DNA of 22,531 bases from GCA-002715885 sp045561575. Lineage in GTDB: Bacteria; Bacteroidota; Bacteroidia; Flavobacteriales; BACL11. The translations under genes were made by a program, and so were the position numbers. Location of the stretch: NCBI GenBank assembly GCA_045561575.1, contig JBJKXM010000068.1, forward strand, positions 1 to 22,531, read 5' to 3'. The notes beneath the pieces were generated by a model. That model ran no database searches, was not told the origin of the DNA, and was given only the letters and a program-made list of their open reading frames with translations. This document shows positions 7,921-14,502 of this stretch, piece after piece. Within the stretch, counting starts at the first letter, position 1. Each line of letters begins with the position of its first letter.

Positions 7921-8308
7921 TAACTATTAGTCTGTGTGCTTCTGGCTCATTTTCTAAATGAATTTCAAAAATCAACAAAATTTTAGGAATTTCACTCAAT
8001 TTTGTAATAAATTCCGTTTTTTCATCATCTTTAAGTGCTGGTGTTGTTGTTATAAAAAAGTCTATATTCTTTTTTTCTGATAGCAGGTGTCCTTTTTTTA
8101 ATTTGTTTTTTACCAGAACTATTTTTTGAACACCAAATTCGCAAGCAAAAAAATAACCTTCAGTTTTGGCGTTATATTTTTTTTTTAATTCTATATCGAG
8201 AACCTTGTTAATATGCCAACACAAGTTGTAATCTTTAACATGGCTATTTATTGCGAAGGCTGTAGTGTTTAGTTCTAATACCTCCTCTAGAACGTGTGTT
8301 ATTTTCAT
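7913..8308 (-). CDS. IPExxxVDY family protein
   Basis: A 131-residue protein of unknown function. Its position between rnc and pyk is the conserved one for the flavobacterial IPExxxVDY family, and its N-terminal part (AFAINSHVKDYNLCWHINKVLDIEL) has the expected pattern. The name-giving motif appears degenerate: I read LLSEKKNIDFF where IPExxxVDY would be expected. The C-terminus is acidic. The only start in the frame is an ATG at 8308, which lies 62 bases upstream of the end of the rnc stop, giving a 65-base same-strand overlap. It overlaps pyk by 8 bases. The identification rests on context and weak motif similarity, so it could be a diverged member or a different small family. Confidence 0.6.
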   Translation of the reverse strand: MKITHVLEEVLELNTTAFAINSHVKDYNLCWHINKVLDIELKKKYNAKTEGYFFACEFGVQKIVLVKNKLKKGHLLSEKKNIDFFITTTPALKDDEKTEFITKLSEIPKILLIFEIHLENEPEAHRLIVND

Positions 8309-8987
8309 AAATATTTTCTATCGCTGCTTTAGCTAATTTGTGTTCTGCTTCTTTTATGGTTGACGACCAATTGGTCATAATTATTTTTCCATCAACTTCT
8401 AATCCTATTTTATGTGTTTTTTTATGGTCTGGTCCTTTGTGAGCTATCTTAACAAAGTTAACTTTTTTATTTTCTTTGCTTGTTATATCTATTAGTCTTC
8501 CCTTAAAGTCTTCTTTAATCTTTTGTTTTTTTACTTTTTTATTTATTATGGTTTTAATAACAAATGCTTTTGCCTCTTCTGCTCCTTTTTCTAGATATAT
8601 TCCCGCGACTAAAGCCTCTAAAAAATCTCCATACATGTTTTCTGAAATTTTTTTTGTTTTAAACTTTAAATCAATACAAACAAAAAAACGCTTGCCAATC
8701 TGATTTAAATTATCTCTGCTCACAACAGCCTCTCTCTTTTTAGATAATTCTCCCTCTTCACTATTCTTGTTTTTTATAAATAAATATTCAGAAACAATAC
8801 TAGAAAGTATTGAGTCTCCTAGAAACTCTAGCCTTTCATTGTTATGTCTTTTGTTAAAAGATTTGTGTGTTAAAGCTTCTGCTATTGGGCCTTTTATTTT
8901 TATTGAAAATCCTAGCTTTTTTTCAATTGCGGAGGTCTTGTTTTTCTTAAAGTTAAAACCCTTAAATATGTGTTCAACGAGTTTTAT
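8244..8987 (-). CDS. rnc: Ribonuclease III, with an apparent ATA start codon
   Basis: A double-strand-specific endoribonuclease that processes rRNA precursors and structured mRNAs. The frame is open from a stop at 9000-9002 down to 8244, without frameshift. Counting from the ATA at 8987 the protein has 247 residues, the normal family length. The signature NERLEFLGDS is at 50-59, with metal-binding Glu51 and Asp58. GDFLEALVAG carries Asp121 and Glu124. A double-stranded RNA binding domain fills the C-terminal third. No ATG, GTG, TTG or CTG occurs in frame before a GTG at 8723 (codon 89), which would delete the catalytic signature. The ATA overlaps the fabF stop as ATAA and gives an N-terminus (KLVEHIFK) of the expected type. 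The C-terminal tail overlaps the next gene by 65 bases. Function is confident; the start is inferred. Confidence 0.88.
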   Translation of the reverse strand: MKLVEHIFKGFNFKKNKTSAIEKKLGFSIKIKGPIAEALTHKSFNKRHNNERLEFLGDSILSSIVSEYLFIKNKNSEEGELSKKREAVVSRDNLNQIGKRFFVCIDLKFKTKKISENMYGDFLEALVAGIYLEKGAEEAKAFVIKTIINKKVKKQKIKEDFKGRLIDITSKENKKVNFVKIAHKGPDHKKTHKIGLEVDGKIIMTNWSSTIKEAEHKLAKAAIENIYENNTRSRGGIRTKHYSLRNK

Positions 8988-10237
8988 TCTGAAAACTTTT
9001 TAAAGAGGGTTGATGCATTGTGACCACCAAAACCAAATGTATTACTTAAAGCAAAATTTACTGTTTTTTCTTGACTTTCACTAAACGTTAAATTAAGTTT
9101 TGCATCTATATTCTCGTCTCTTTCAAAGTGATTAATTGTTGGTGGAACAATATTGTTTTTAACAGACATAATACATGCAATTGATTCAACAACCCCTGCG
9201 GCTCCAAGCAAATGTCCTGTCATAGATTTTGTTGAGCTAATGTTTAATGAATATGCATGGTCACCGAAAAGCTCTATTATTGCCTTTGTTTCAGCAATAT
9301 CACCTAAGGGCGTTGATGTTCCGTGAACATTTATATAATCAACTTCCTGTTTTTCTAATGATGCGTCTTCTAGCGCCCTAGTCATTACATTTTTGGCACC
9401 CAAACCTTCTGGGTGAGGTGCTGTAATATGATGAGCGTCAGCAGTCATACCTCCTCCAACTAATTCAGCATATATTTTAGCTCCTCGTTTTTTTGCATGT
9501 TCATATTCTTCTAAGACAAGAGCACCCCCTCCTTCCCCAAGAACAAAACCGTCTCTTTCTTTATCAAACGGTCTAGATGCTGTTTTAGGGTCTTCATTTC
9601 TAGTAGAAAGGGCCATCATGGCATTAAAGCCTCCTATTCCGGGCTCCTTGACACAAGCCTCAGAGCCTCCTGCCACAAAAACATCTGCCTTGTTCCATTT
9701 TATATAGTTAAATGCGTCTATTAAAGCGTTAGAAGATGAGGCGCAGGCAGAAACCGTTGTGAAGTTAGGACCTCTAAAACCATATTTAATAGAAATATGT
9801 CCTGCCGGAATATCAGAAATTAGCTTAGGTATAAAAAAGGGATTAAACCTGGGTGTTCCGCTTCCTGTTGCAAAATTAGCGCACTCGGAATAAAAAGTAT
9901 CCATCCCTCCTATTCCAGACCCCCATATTACACCTGCCCTATCTCCATTTATTTTTTCCAAAGCAATTCCAGAGTCGTTTATGGCTTGGTCGGCAACAAC
10001 AACTGCAAACTGACAGAACCTGTCCAGTTTTCTTGCTTCTTTTCTGTCAATAAAATCTGTTGGAGAAAAATTTTTTACTTCGCACGCAAATTTTGTTTTA
10101 AAATTTGTTGCATCAAAAAGAGTTATTGGAGCTGCACCACTTTTTCCTTCAGTTAGTGCAGTCCAATAATCATTTAAATTGTTGCCAATAGGGGTGATGG
10201 CACCAATTCCAGTAACAACAACCCTTCTGTTTGTCAT
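8984..10237 (-). CDS. fabF: 3-oxoacyl-ACP synthase II (beta-ketoacyl-ACP synthase, FabF)
   Basis: Condensing enzyme of type II fatty-acid elongation, joining malonyl-ACP to an acyl chain in the cytoplasm. The 417-residue product has the catalytic triad Cys165 (TTVSACASSSNAL), His305 (NVHGTSTPLGD) and His342 (TKSMTGHLLGAAG), along with the GEGGGALVLEE and NTFGFGGHNAS motifs. It follows acpP by 4 bases, and its TAA stop overlaps the proposed ATA start of rnc. The acpP-fabF-rnc order is common in bacteria. All key residues are present and the length is typical. Confidence 0.98.
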   Translation of the reverse strand: MTNRRVVVTGIGAITPIGNNLNDYWTALTEGKSGAAPITLFDATNFKTKFACEVKNFSPTDFIDRKEARKLDRFCQFAVVVADQAINDSGIALEKINGDRAGVIWGSGIGGMDTFYSECANFATGSGTPRFNPFFIPKLISDIPAGHISIKYGFRGPNFTTVSACASSSNALIDAFNYIKWNKADVFVAGGSEACVKEPGIGGFNAMMALSTRNEDPKTASRPFDKERDGFVLGEGGGALVLEEYEHAKKRGAKIYAELVGGGMTADAHHITAPHPEGLGAKNVMTRALEDASLEKQEVDYINVHGTSTPLGDIAETKAIIELFGDHAYSLNISSTKSMTGHLLGAAGVVESIACIMSVKNNIVPPTINHFERDENIDAKLNLTFSESQEKTVNFALSNTFGFGGHNASTLFKKFSE

Positions 10238-10241
10238 ATAG

Positions 10242-10475
10242 TTAAATAGTCGCTTCTATAAAAGAAATAGCGTCTTTTACAGTTGCAATATTTTCTGCTT
10301 TATCGTCTGGTATTTGAATATCAAATTCTTTTTCAAACTCCATTATAAGCTCTACGGTGTCTAAGGAATCTGCCCCTAAGTCGTTTGTGAAGCTTGCGCC
10401 ATCAGTTACCTCTCCTTCTTCTACTCCTAATTTATCTATTATTATTGCTTTTACTTTTGTTGCTACATCAGACAT
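10242..10475 (-). CDS. acpP: Acyl carrier protein
   Basis: A 77-residue, strongly acidic helical carrier that holds fatty-acyl intermediates on 4'-phosphopantetheine. The attachment motif GADSLDTVELIMEFE is clear, with Ser37 the modified serine, and the rest follows the ACP pattern (DKLGVEEGEVTDGASF, FDIQIPDDKAENIATV). It heads the minus-strand run acpP-fabF-rnc-IPExxxVDY-pyk-M42. The leader contains two copies of a TTTGCACATTATT-type motif described as a repeat, which may hold its promoter. Confidence 0.98.
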   Translation of the reverse strand: MSDVATKVKAIIIDKLGVEEGEVTDGASFTNDLGADSLDTVELIMEFEKEFDIQIPDDKAENIATVKDAISFIEATI

Positions 10476-10486
10476 AACTATTTTTT

Positions 10487-10533
10487 TTAATTAATAATGT
10501 GCAAATAAAACTATTAATTAAATAATGTGCAAA
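10487..10533. repeat. Imperfect direct repeat between acpP and purN
   Basis: Two copies of a 19-20 base unit lie in the same orientation 8 bases apart: 10487-10505 (TTAATTAATAATGTGCAAA) and 10514-10533 (TTAATTAAATAATGTGCAAA). They differ by one inserted A. Seen from acpP each copy begins TTTGCACATTATT, so each ends a possible -7 element (AAAGTTTG and TTTATTTG, both one base from TAnnTTTG). They could be tandem promoters of acpP or a pair of operator sites in this divergent region. The repeat is seen directly; the role is inferred. Confidence 0.7.
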
Positions 10534-10571
10534 CTTTATTCTTTTCTGTATTAACATCCGTTTGTTTATTA

Positions 10572-10579
10572 TATTTTTG
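10572..10579 (+). promoter_or_regulatory. Predicted -7 promoter element of purN
   Basis: TATTTTTG matches TAnnTTTG exactly and ends 14 bases before the purN ATG. No -33 TTG stands at the usual spacing. Confidence 0.5.
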
Positions 10580-10593
10580 GAAAAAAGCAAAAC

Positions 10594-11175
10594 ATGAAAA
10601 AAAACATTGCTGTTTTGGCATCTGGAAAAGGTAGTAATGCAAAAAACATTTGTGCTTTTTTTCAAAAATCAGAGATAGTTTCTGTTAAACTAATTTGTTC
10701 TAACAAAAAAAACAGCCCCCTCGCATCTTTTTCAGATGAAATTGGCGTAAACTACTATTTTCTTAATACTAAAATTGCTGGTTTTTTTGATGAATTTATT
10801 AATTACACGAAGGCTTTAAATGTTGATTTTGTTGTCTTAGCTGGTTTTTTATTAAAAGTTCCAAAAAAGTTAACTGATTTATTTAATTGTAAAATCATAA
10901 ACATTCACCCGTCATTATTACCGAAATATGGAGGAAAAGGAATGTATGGTATGAATATTCACAATTTAGTTATAAAGAATAAAGAAAAATATAGCGGCAT
11001 AACTATTCATTTTGTTAATGACGAGTATGATTCTGGGGGGATTATTTTTCAACACAAATATGAATTAAGAAAAGATGAGACCGCAGAATCGTTAGCGAAA
11101 GAAATTCAAAAAATTGAACATTCTTTTTTTCCTAAAATTATTTTAGAAACAATTAAAAAAACAGTATGGGAGTAG
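10594..11175 (+). CDS. purN: Phosphoribosylglycinamide formyltransferase (GART)
   Basis: Third step of purine synthesis, transferring a formyl group from 10-formyltetrahydrofolate to glycinamide ribonucleotide. The 193-residue protein has the phosphate-binding loop ASGKGSNAKN at 9-18, the catalytic block INIHPSLLPKYGGKGMYG with Asn103 and His105, and VNDEYDSGGIIFQ with the catalytic Asp146. The length fits PurN rather than the larger PurU or Fmt. It is divergent from acpP and overlaps rnhA by 10 bases, which implies a two-gene transcript. Confidence 0.95.
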   Translation: MKKNIAVLASGKGSNAKNICAFFQKSEIVSVKLICSNKKNSPLASFSDEIGVNYYFLNTKIAGFFDEFINYTKALNVDFVVLAGFLLKVPKKLTDLFNCKIINIHPSLLPKYGGKGMYGMNIHNLVIKNKEKYSGITIHFVNDEYDSGGIIFQHKYELRKDETAESLAKEIQKIEHSFFPKIILETIKKTVWE

Positions 11176-11639
11176 CTATATACACAGATGGGGCGGCAAA
11201 AGGAAATCCCGGAAAGGGGGGGTATGGCATTGTTTTGCTTTCGGGAAAACTCCGAAAAGAATTGTCAAACGGTTTTAGACTCACAACTAACAATCGCATG
11301 GAACTTTTAGCAGTAATCGTTTCTTTAGAGGCGCTTAAAAAAAAACCCGAATCCGTTATAATTTACAGCGACTCTAAGTATGTTGTTGATGCCGTTGAAA
11401 AAAAATGGGTTTTTGGTTGGGAAAAAACAAATTTCAATAAAAAAAAGAACCCAGATCTCTGGATAAGGTTTCTAAAAATTTACCGGCAACATAATGTTGC
11501 GTTTAAATGGGTTAAAGGACATTCGGACAGCGTAGAAAATAATCGGTGTGACTTTTTAGCTGTAGAGGCTAGTGAAGGGCCTAAACTTGAGGTTGATGTA
11601 TGGTATGAAAAGTCTCAAGAAAAAAACTCTTTGTTTTAA
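11166..11639 (+). CDS. rnhA: Ribonuclease HI
   Basis: Cleaves the RNA strand of RNA-DNA hybrids in the cytoplasm. The 157-residue product has all four acidic metal-binding residues: Asp8 (IYTDGAAKGNPG), Glu46 (TTNNRMELLA), Asp69 (IYSDSKYV) and Asp129 (NNRCDFLA), together with the KGHSDSVEN loop. The basic handle region typical of E. coli RNase HI is present (KKWVFGWEKTNFNKKKNPDLW). It overlaps purN by 10 bases and converges with the PfkB kinase gene, one base separating the two stop codons. Confidence 0.96.
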   Translation: MGVAIYTDGAAKGNPGKGGYGIVLLSGKLRKELSNGFRLTTNNRMELLAVIVSLEALKKKPESVIIYSDSKYVVDAVEKKWVFGWEKTNFNKKKNPDLWIRFLKIYRQHNVAFKWVKGHSDSVENNRCDFLAVEASEGPKLEVDVWYEKSQEKNSLF

Positions 11640-11652
11640 TTTATAAATTAAA
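11635..11652. repeat. 18-base perfect palindrome across two convergent stop codons
   Basis: TTTAATTTATAAATTAAA equals its own reverse complement and contains both the rnhA stop (11637-11639) and the PfkB-gene stop (11641-11643). It is all A+T, so any hairpin would be weak. It may help end transcription from both sides or be a by-product of base composition. Confidence 0.6.
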
Positions 11653-12555
11653 TGACGAAAGGTCTACAAACTTCTGAGCCCTTTCTAAAACATCCTCCTT
11701 TGTTATCTCTGTAAGTTTTTGTGTTCCAAATTTTTCAACACAAAAAGACGCCATTACAGAGCCATAAATTACCGCGGTTTTCATTTTCTCAAAAGATATC
11801 TCGTCTTGACCACTCAAATAGCCTATATATCCTCCCGCAAAAGAATCTCCTGCTCCTGTTGGGTCGTAGACGCTTTCTAAGGGTAGCGCAGGTGCAAAAA
11901 ATGTTTTTCCCTCTCCAAAAAGTAATGCGCCATGCTCTCCTTTTTTTATAATAAGGTATCTTGGCCCCATTGTACTTATTTTTTTTGCAGCAGCAACAAG
12001 TGAGTGTTCTCCCGACAGCTGTTGTGCCTCCTCATCATTAATTGTCAACACATCTACACTCTTTAATGCTTCTATTAAATCATCCCAACAATTATCCATC
12101 CAAAAATTCATTGTGTCTAAAACAATTAATTTTGGTCTTTTTTGCATTTGATCTAAAACTTTTTGCTGTACACTTGGAACTAAATTTCCAAGCATTAAAA
12201 AGTCACTATTTGAAAATTCTTTTGGCACAATCGGGTCAAATGTTTCCAATACATTTAATTGTGTTTCTAGAGTATCTCTTGAGTTCATATTATTATGATA
12301 TCTTCCAGACCAAAAAAATGTTTTTTCGTTTTCTTTGATTTGTAAACCTGCAGTATCAACACTATGATCGTGAAGCATTTTTATGGCAGACTGTGGAAAA
12401 TCTCCCCCAACAACAGAAACTAAATTTAATTTATCTGTAAAAAAAGAAGCCGCCAAAGAAATATATGTTGCTGCTCCACCAACAATTTTATCTGTTTTTC
12501 CAAATGGTGTTTCTATTGCATCAAACGCTACTGTACCGACTATTAAATTTGTCAT
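11641..12555 (-). CDS. PfkB family carbohydrate/nucleoside kinase
   Basis: A ribokinase-fold kinase, cytoplasmic, using ATP to phosphorylate a sugar or nucleoside. The 304-residue product starts MTNLIVGTVAFDAIETPFG, has the GGAATYISLAAS substrate-binding stretch, and ends with the PfkB signature DPTGAGDSFAGG, whose Asp in GAGD is the catalytic base. The substrate cannot be read off; similar flavobacterial proteins are usually annotated only as PfkB family or adenosine-kinase-like. I chose the ATG at 12555. The longer frame starts at 12582, upstream of a TATATTTG promoter element at 12569-12576, so it would not be transcribed. It is divergent from tRNA-Asn and convergent with rnhA. Confidence 0.88.
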   Translation of the reverse strand: MTNLIVGTVAFDAIETPFGKTDKIVGGAATYISLAASFFTDKLNLVSVVGGDFPQSAIKMLHDHSVDTAGLQIKENEKTFFWSGRYHNNMNSRDTLETQLNVLETFDPIVPKEFSNSDFLMLGNLVPSVQQKVLDQMQKRPKLIVLDTMNFWMDNCWDDLIEALKSVDVLTINDEEAQQLSGEHSLVAAAKKISTMGPRYLIIKKGEHGALLFGEGKTFFAPALPLESVYDPTGAGDSFAGGYIGYLSGQDEISFEKMKTAVIYGSVMASFCVEKFGTQKLTEITKEDVLERAQKFVDLSSFNL

Positions 12556-12568
12556 TCTGTTTTTTTTA

Positions 12569-12576
12569 CAAATATA
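12569..12576 (-). promoter_or_regulatory. Predicted -7 promoter element of the PfkB kinase gene
   Basis: On the minus strand this reads TATATTTG (TAnnTTTG), 13 bases before the ATG at 12555. It abuts the -33 TTG of the oppositely oriented tRNA promoter, so the two polymerase sites overlap. Confidence 0.55.
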
Positions 12577-12607
12577 TTGCATAATTTATAGTATTGTCCT
12601 ATTTTTG
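12577..12607 (+). promoter_or_regulatory. Promoter of tRNA-Asn
   Basis: A TTG at 12577-12579, a 20-base spacer, and TATTTTTG at 12600-12607 match the Bacteroidota TTG-N(19-21)-TAnnTTTG consensus. The element ends 12 bases before the tRNA. This is the best two-part promoter in the window. Confidence 0.75.
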
Positions 12608-12619
12608 CTCGCTTTAAAT

Positions 12620-12693
12620 TCCTCCTTAGCTCAGCTGGTTAGAGCATCTGACTGTTAATCAGAGGGTCCTAGGTTCGAGTCCTAGAGGGGGAG
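12620..12693 (+). tRNA. tRNA-Asn, anticodon GTT
   Basis: A 74-base cloverleaf. The 7-bp acceptor stem pairs TCCTCCT (12620-12626) with AGGGGGA (12686-12692) using one G-T pair. The D-arm reads AGCTCAGCTGGTTAGAGC. The anticodon stem TCTGA/TCAGA encloses loop CTGTTAA with anticodon GTT at 12654-12656. The T-arm is CTAGG-TTCGAGT-CCTAG. The discriminator is G12693 and CCA is not encoded. It stands alone, with its own promoter and terminator. Confidence 0.97.
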
Positions 12694-12696
12694 CGA

Positions 12697-12724
12697 AAGC
12701 CTTGCAAAATAGCAGGGCTTTTTT
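12697..12724 (+). terminator. Intrinsic terminator of tRNA-Asn
   Basis: A 9-bp stem AAGCCTTGC/GCAGGGCTT with one G-T pair and loop AAAATA is followed by a T run. It reaches the last codon of the convergent acyltransferase gene (stop at 12723-12725), so it may serve both transcripts. Confidence 0.85.
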
Positions 12725-13457
12725 AGTTTTGTATTTGTTCTATTGATTCTCCTATTTTCTGTACAATTTGGTCAAGAGTATCATTTTCATAATCTATATC
12801 AAGTGGTGGCTTTACTTCTAGCTTCTGATTTACACCTCTTTTTTTAAGGTAAAGGCCTTTTCTATCAAAAGACCTTCTAAATCCATCTATAACAATAGGT
12901 ATAACAACAGGTTTGTTTGTTTTAATAATGTGAGCAGTACCCTTTCTTACGGGCATCCACGGCTTTGTTGTTCCTTGGGGAAAGGTTATTACCCAACCAT
13001 CTTCAAGTGCACTATATATAGCCTTGATGTTTACTTTGTTTACATCTCGCTTAATGTCCTTACCTCCATCTCTCCATGTTCGCTCTATTGGAATTGAGCC
13101 TGCGTAAGAAAGTATTTTTGGTAACCAACCGTCTCGCATGGTTTCTTTTGCTGCAATAAAATACAGGTTAAGTTTTGGCCTCCATATGTAGCTTACATTT
13201 TTAATACTATCAGACCTGCCACTTAGTGTTGCGTTTATTACGTGTATTATTGCTGAGGCATCTGCAAAATATGTTTGGTGGTTTGATATAAAAAGCACAT
13301 TGTTTTTTGGAAGTGATTTAATATTTTCTGTTCCTGAAATTACAAGATTATTTATACCTCTAAACCTCCTGTAAGAAACAATTCCCACAATTCTAATAAC
13401 CCATTTTTTGATTAAGTGTGGGTTGCCAAAAATATCTTTTTTAAATATACTTAACAT
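12723..13457 (-). CDS. 1-acyl-sn-glycerol-3-phosphate acyltransferase-like protein (PlsC superfamily)
   Basis: A membrane-associated acyltransferase, probably acting in phospholipid or other lipid acylation. The 244-residue protein has the motif I segment SNHQTYFADA, motif II-like SIPIERTWRDGG, the FPQGTTKPW block in place of the classic FPEGTR, and VVIPIVIDGFRRSFD. Two deviations stand out: five residues, not four, separate the histidine and aspartate of motif I, and glutamine replaces glutamate in the FPEGT motif. These seem to be subfamily traits I recall in flavobacterial homologues, so the substrate may differ from PlsC proper. I chose the ATG at 13457; the upstream ATG at 13469 lies inside the predicted promoter element. 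It is a single gene facing tRNA-Asn. Confidence 0.82.
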   Translation of the reverse strand: MLSIFKKDIFGNPHLIKKWVIRIVGIVSYRRFRGINNLVISGTENIKSLPKNNVLFISNHQTYFADASAIIHVINATLSGRSDSIKNVSYIWRPKLNLYFIAAKETMRDGWLPKILSYAGSIPIERTWRDGGKDIKRDVNKVNIKAIYSALEDGWVITFPQGTTKPWMPVRKGTAHIIKTNKPVVIPIVIDGFRRSFDRKGLYLKKRGVNQKLEVKPPLDIDYENDTLDQIVQKIGESIEQIQN

Positions 13458-13466
13458 AAGGGGAGG

Positions 13467-13474
13467 CAAATATA
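13467..13474 (-). promoter_or_regulatory. Predicted -7 promoter element of the acyltransferase gene
   Basis: On the minus strand this reads TATATTTG, 9 bases before the ATG at 13457. It covers the alternative ATG at 13469, which argues for the shorter protein. The rest of the space to 13699 is A+T-rich, with one further TAGTTTTG at 13648-13655 on the plus strand and no supported gene. Confidence 0.5.
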
Positions 13475-13699
13475 ATTAAGTTATAACTACATTGTGGTAA
13501 TTTATTAAATTAATCGTTTTTTAACTTGTTTTAAGTATATTTTTTTTTGTGAAAAGCTATACAAAAATATTGCTAAGCACAGGAATAACATTTTAATTTT
13601 TCTTTAAACTTTGTGTGTTTTTCCTTCTTGAACACATAAGAAAATTTTAGTTTTGTATAATCTTTTTTTAAAAAAACTATACCTTGTTGTTTTTTGTTA

Positions 13700-13707
13700 T
13701 ATCTTTG
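13700..13707 (+). promoter_or_regulatory. Predicted -7 promoter element of the DUF4397 gene
   Basis: TATCTTTG matches TAnnTTTG exactly, 27 bases before the ATG at 13735. The following leader, A-rich up to the start, resembles that of acpP, where TTTGCACA is also followed by AATTAAAAAAA. Confidence 0.55.
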
Positions 13708-13734
13708 CACAATAAAAATTAAAAAAAGTTATAC

Positions 13735-14502
13735 ATGAAAAATTTATTAATCTTTAAACTTATTATTTTTTCTCTAATTTTCTCTTCATGCGAAGAAGAA
13801 GAAATGGTACAGAATTCTGCTACAGCTAGAGTGCAAGTAATACACAATTCTGCTGATTTAGCTGCGCAAAGTGTTGACATTTATTTAAATGACGCATTAT
13901 TATTGGACAACTTTAATTTCAGAACAGCCTCTCCATTCATTGACGCTCCGGCTGGTGAAGAAATAACAATTTCTGTTGCTCCATCAACAAGCATGTCTGC
14001 TTCTCAAGCAATAGTTTCTTACACTTACAATTTAGTAGAAAACAAAAAATACATACTAATTGCTTCTGGACACATAAGCCCATCAGGCTATATGCCATTA
14101 AAAAACTTCTCAATTGAAGTGTATGATATGGGTAGAGAAAATGCTAATAATGCATCAAACACTGATCTTTTAGTTTTTCATGGATCAACAGACGCGCCTA
14201 CTGTAGATGTTGTTGAGACAGGCGTTGGAGCTGGAACAATTGTAGATAACGCATCTTATAAAGATTTTACAAGCTACTTAGAATTAGCTACAGCTGATTA
14301 TGTTTTAGATATAAGAGACGAGTCTGGACAAACAACGGTGGTAACATATCAGGCTCCGCTTTCAAGTCTTAACTTAATGGGCGGTGCTGGTGTTGTTGTT
14401 GCTTCTGGTTTTTTAAATCCGTCGAATAACAGTAACGGAGAGGTCTTTGGTCTTTTTGTAGCTCTTCCATCAGGAGGAGCATTGGTTGCGCTTCCAAATT
14501 AA
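13735..14502 (+). CDS. DUF4397 domain-containing lipoprotein
   Basis: A 255-residue exported lipoprotein of unknown role. The signal KNLLIFKLIIFSLIFSSC places the lipobox cysteine at Cys19, followed by Glu-Glu-Glu-Glu, which resembles the acidic export signal of surface-exposed flavobacterial lipoproteins. Two related beta-rich modules follow: ARVQVIHNSADLAAQSVDIY at about 31-50 and LLVFHGSTDAPTVDVVETG at about 144-162, the typical DUF4397 openings (probable surface or adhesin-like beta-sandwiches). Many DUF4397 proteins end in a type IX sorting domain; this one ends at LVALPN without one, consistent with anchoring by lipid instead. It has its own promoter and a strong terminator 110 bases downstream, so it is monocistronic. 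Confidence 0.85.
   Translation: MKNLLIFKLIIFSLIFSSCEEEEMVQNSATARVQVIHNSADLAAQSVDIYLNDALLLDNFNFRTASPFIDAPAGEEITISVAPSTSMSASQAIVSYTYNLVENKKYILIASGHISPSGYMPLKNFSIEVYDMGRENANNASNTDLLVFHGSTDAPTVDVVETGVGAGTIVDNASYKDFTSYLELATADYVLDIRDESGQTTVVTYQAPLSSLNLMGGAGVVVASGFLNPSNNSNGEVFGLFVALPSGGALVALPN

Noticed and set aside
8284..8296. Perfect AGGAGG on the minus strand inside the IPExxxVDY-family gene
   Set aside because: No start codon follows at a usable distance, and Shine-Dalgarno sequences are not generally used here; it falls in coding sequence for Glu-Glu-Val.
8700..8780. Frameshift or split rnc gene suggested by the short GTG-started frame
   Set aside because: Translating codon by codon from 9002 to 8244 shows one continuous frame; the only missing item is a standard start codon.
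10468..10665. 65-codon minus-strand frame upstream of acpP
   Set aside because: It overlaps the start of purN and the repeat region, and has no recognisable features.
12556..12582. Longer N-terminus for the PfkB kinase starting at 12582
   Set aside because: The extra residues are atypical for the family and the start lies upstream of the predicted promoter element.
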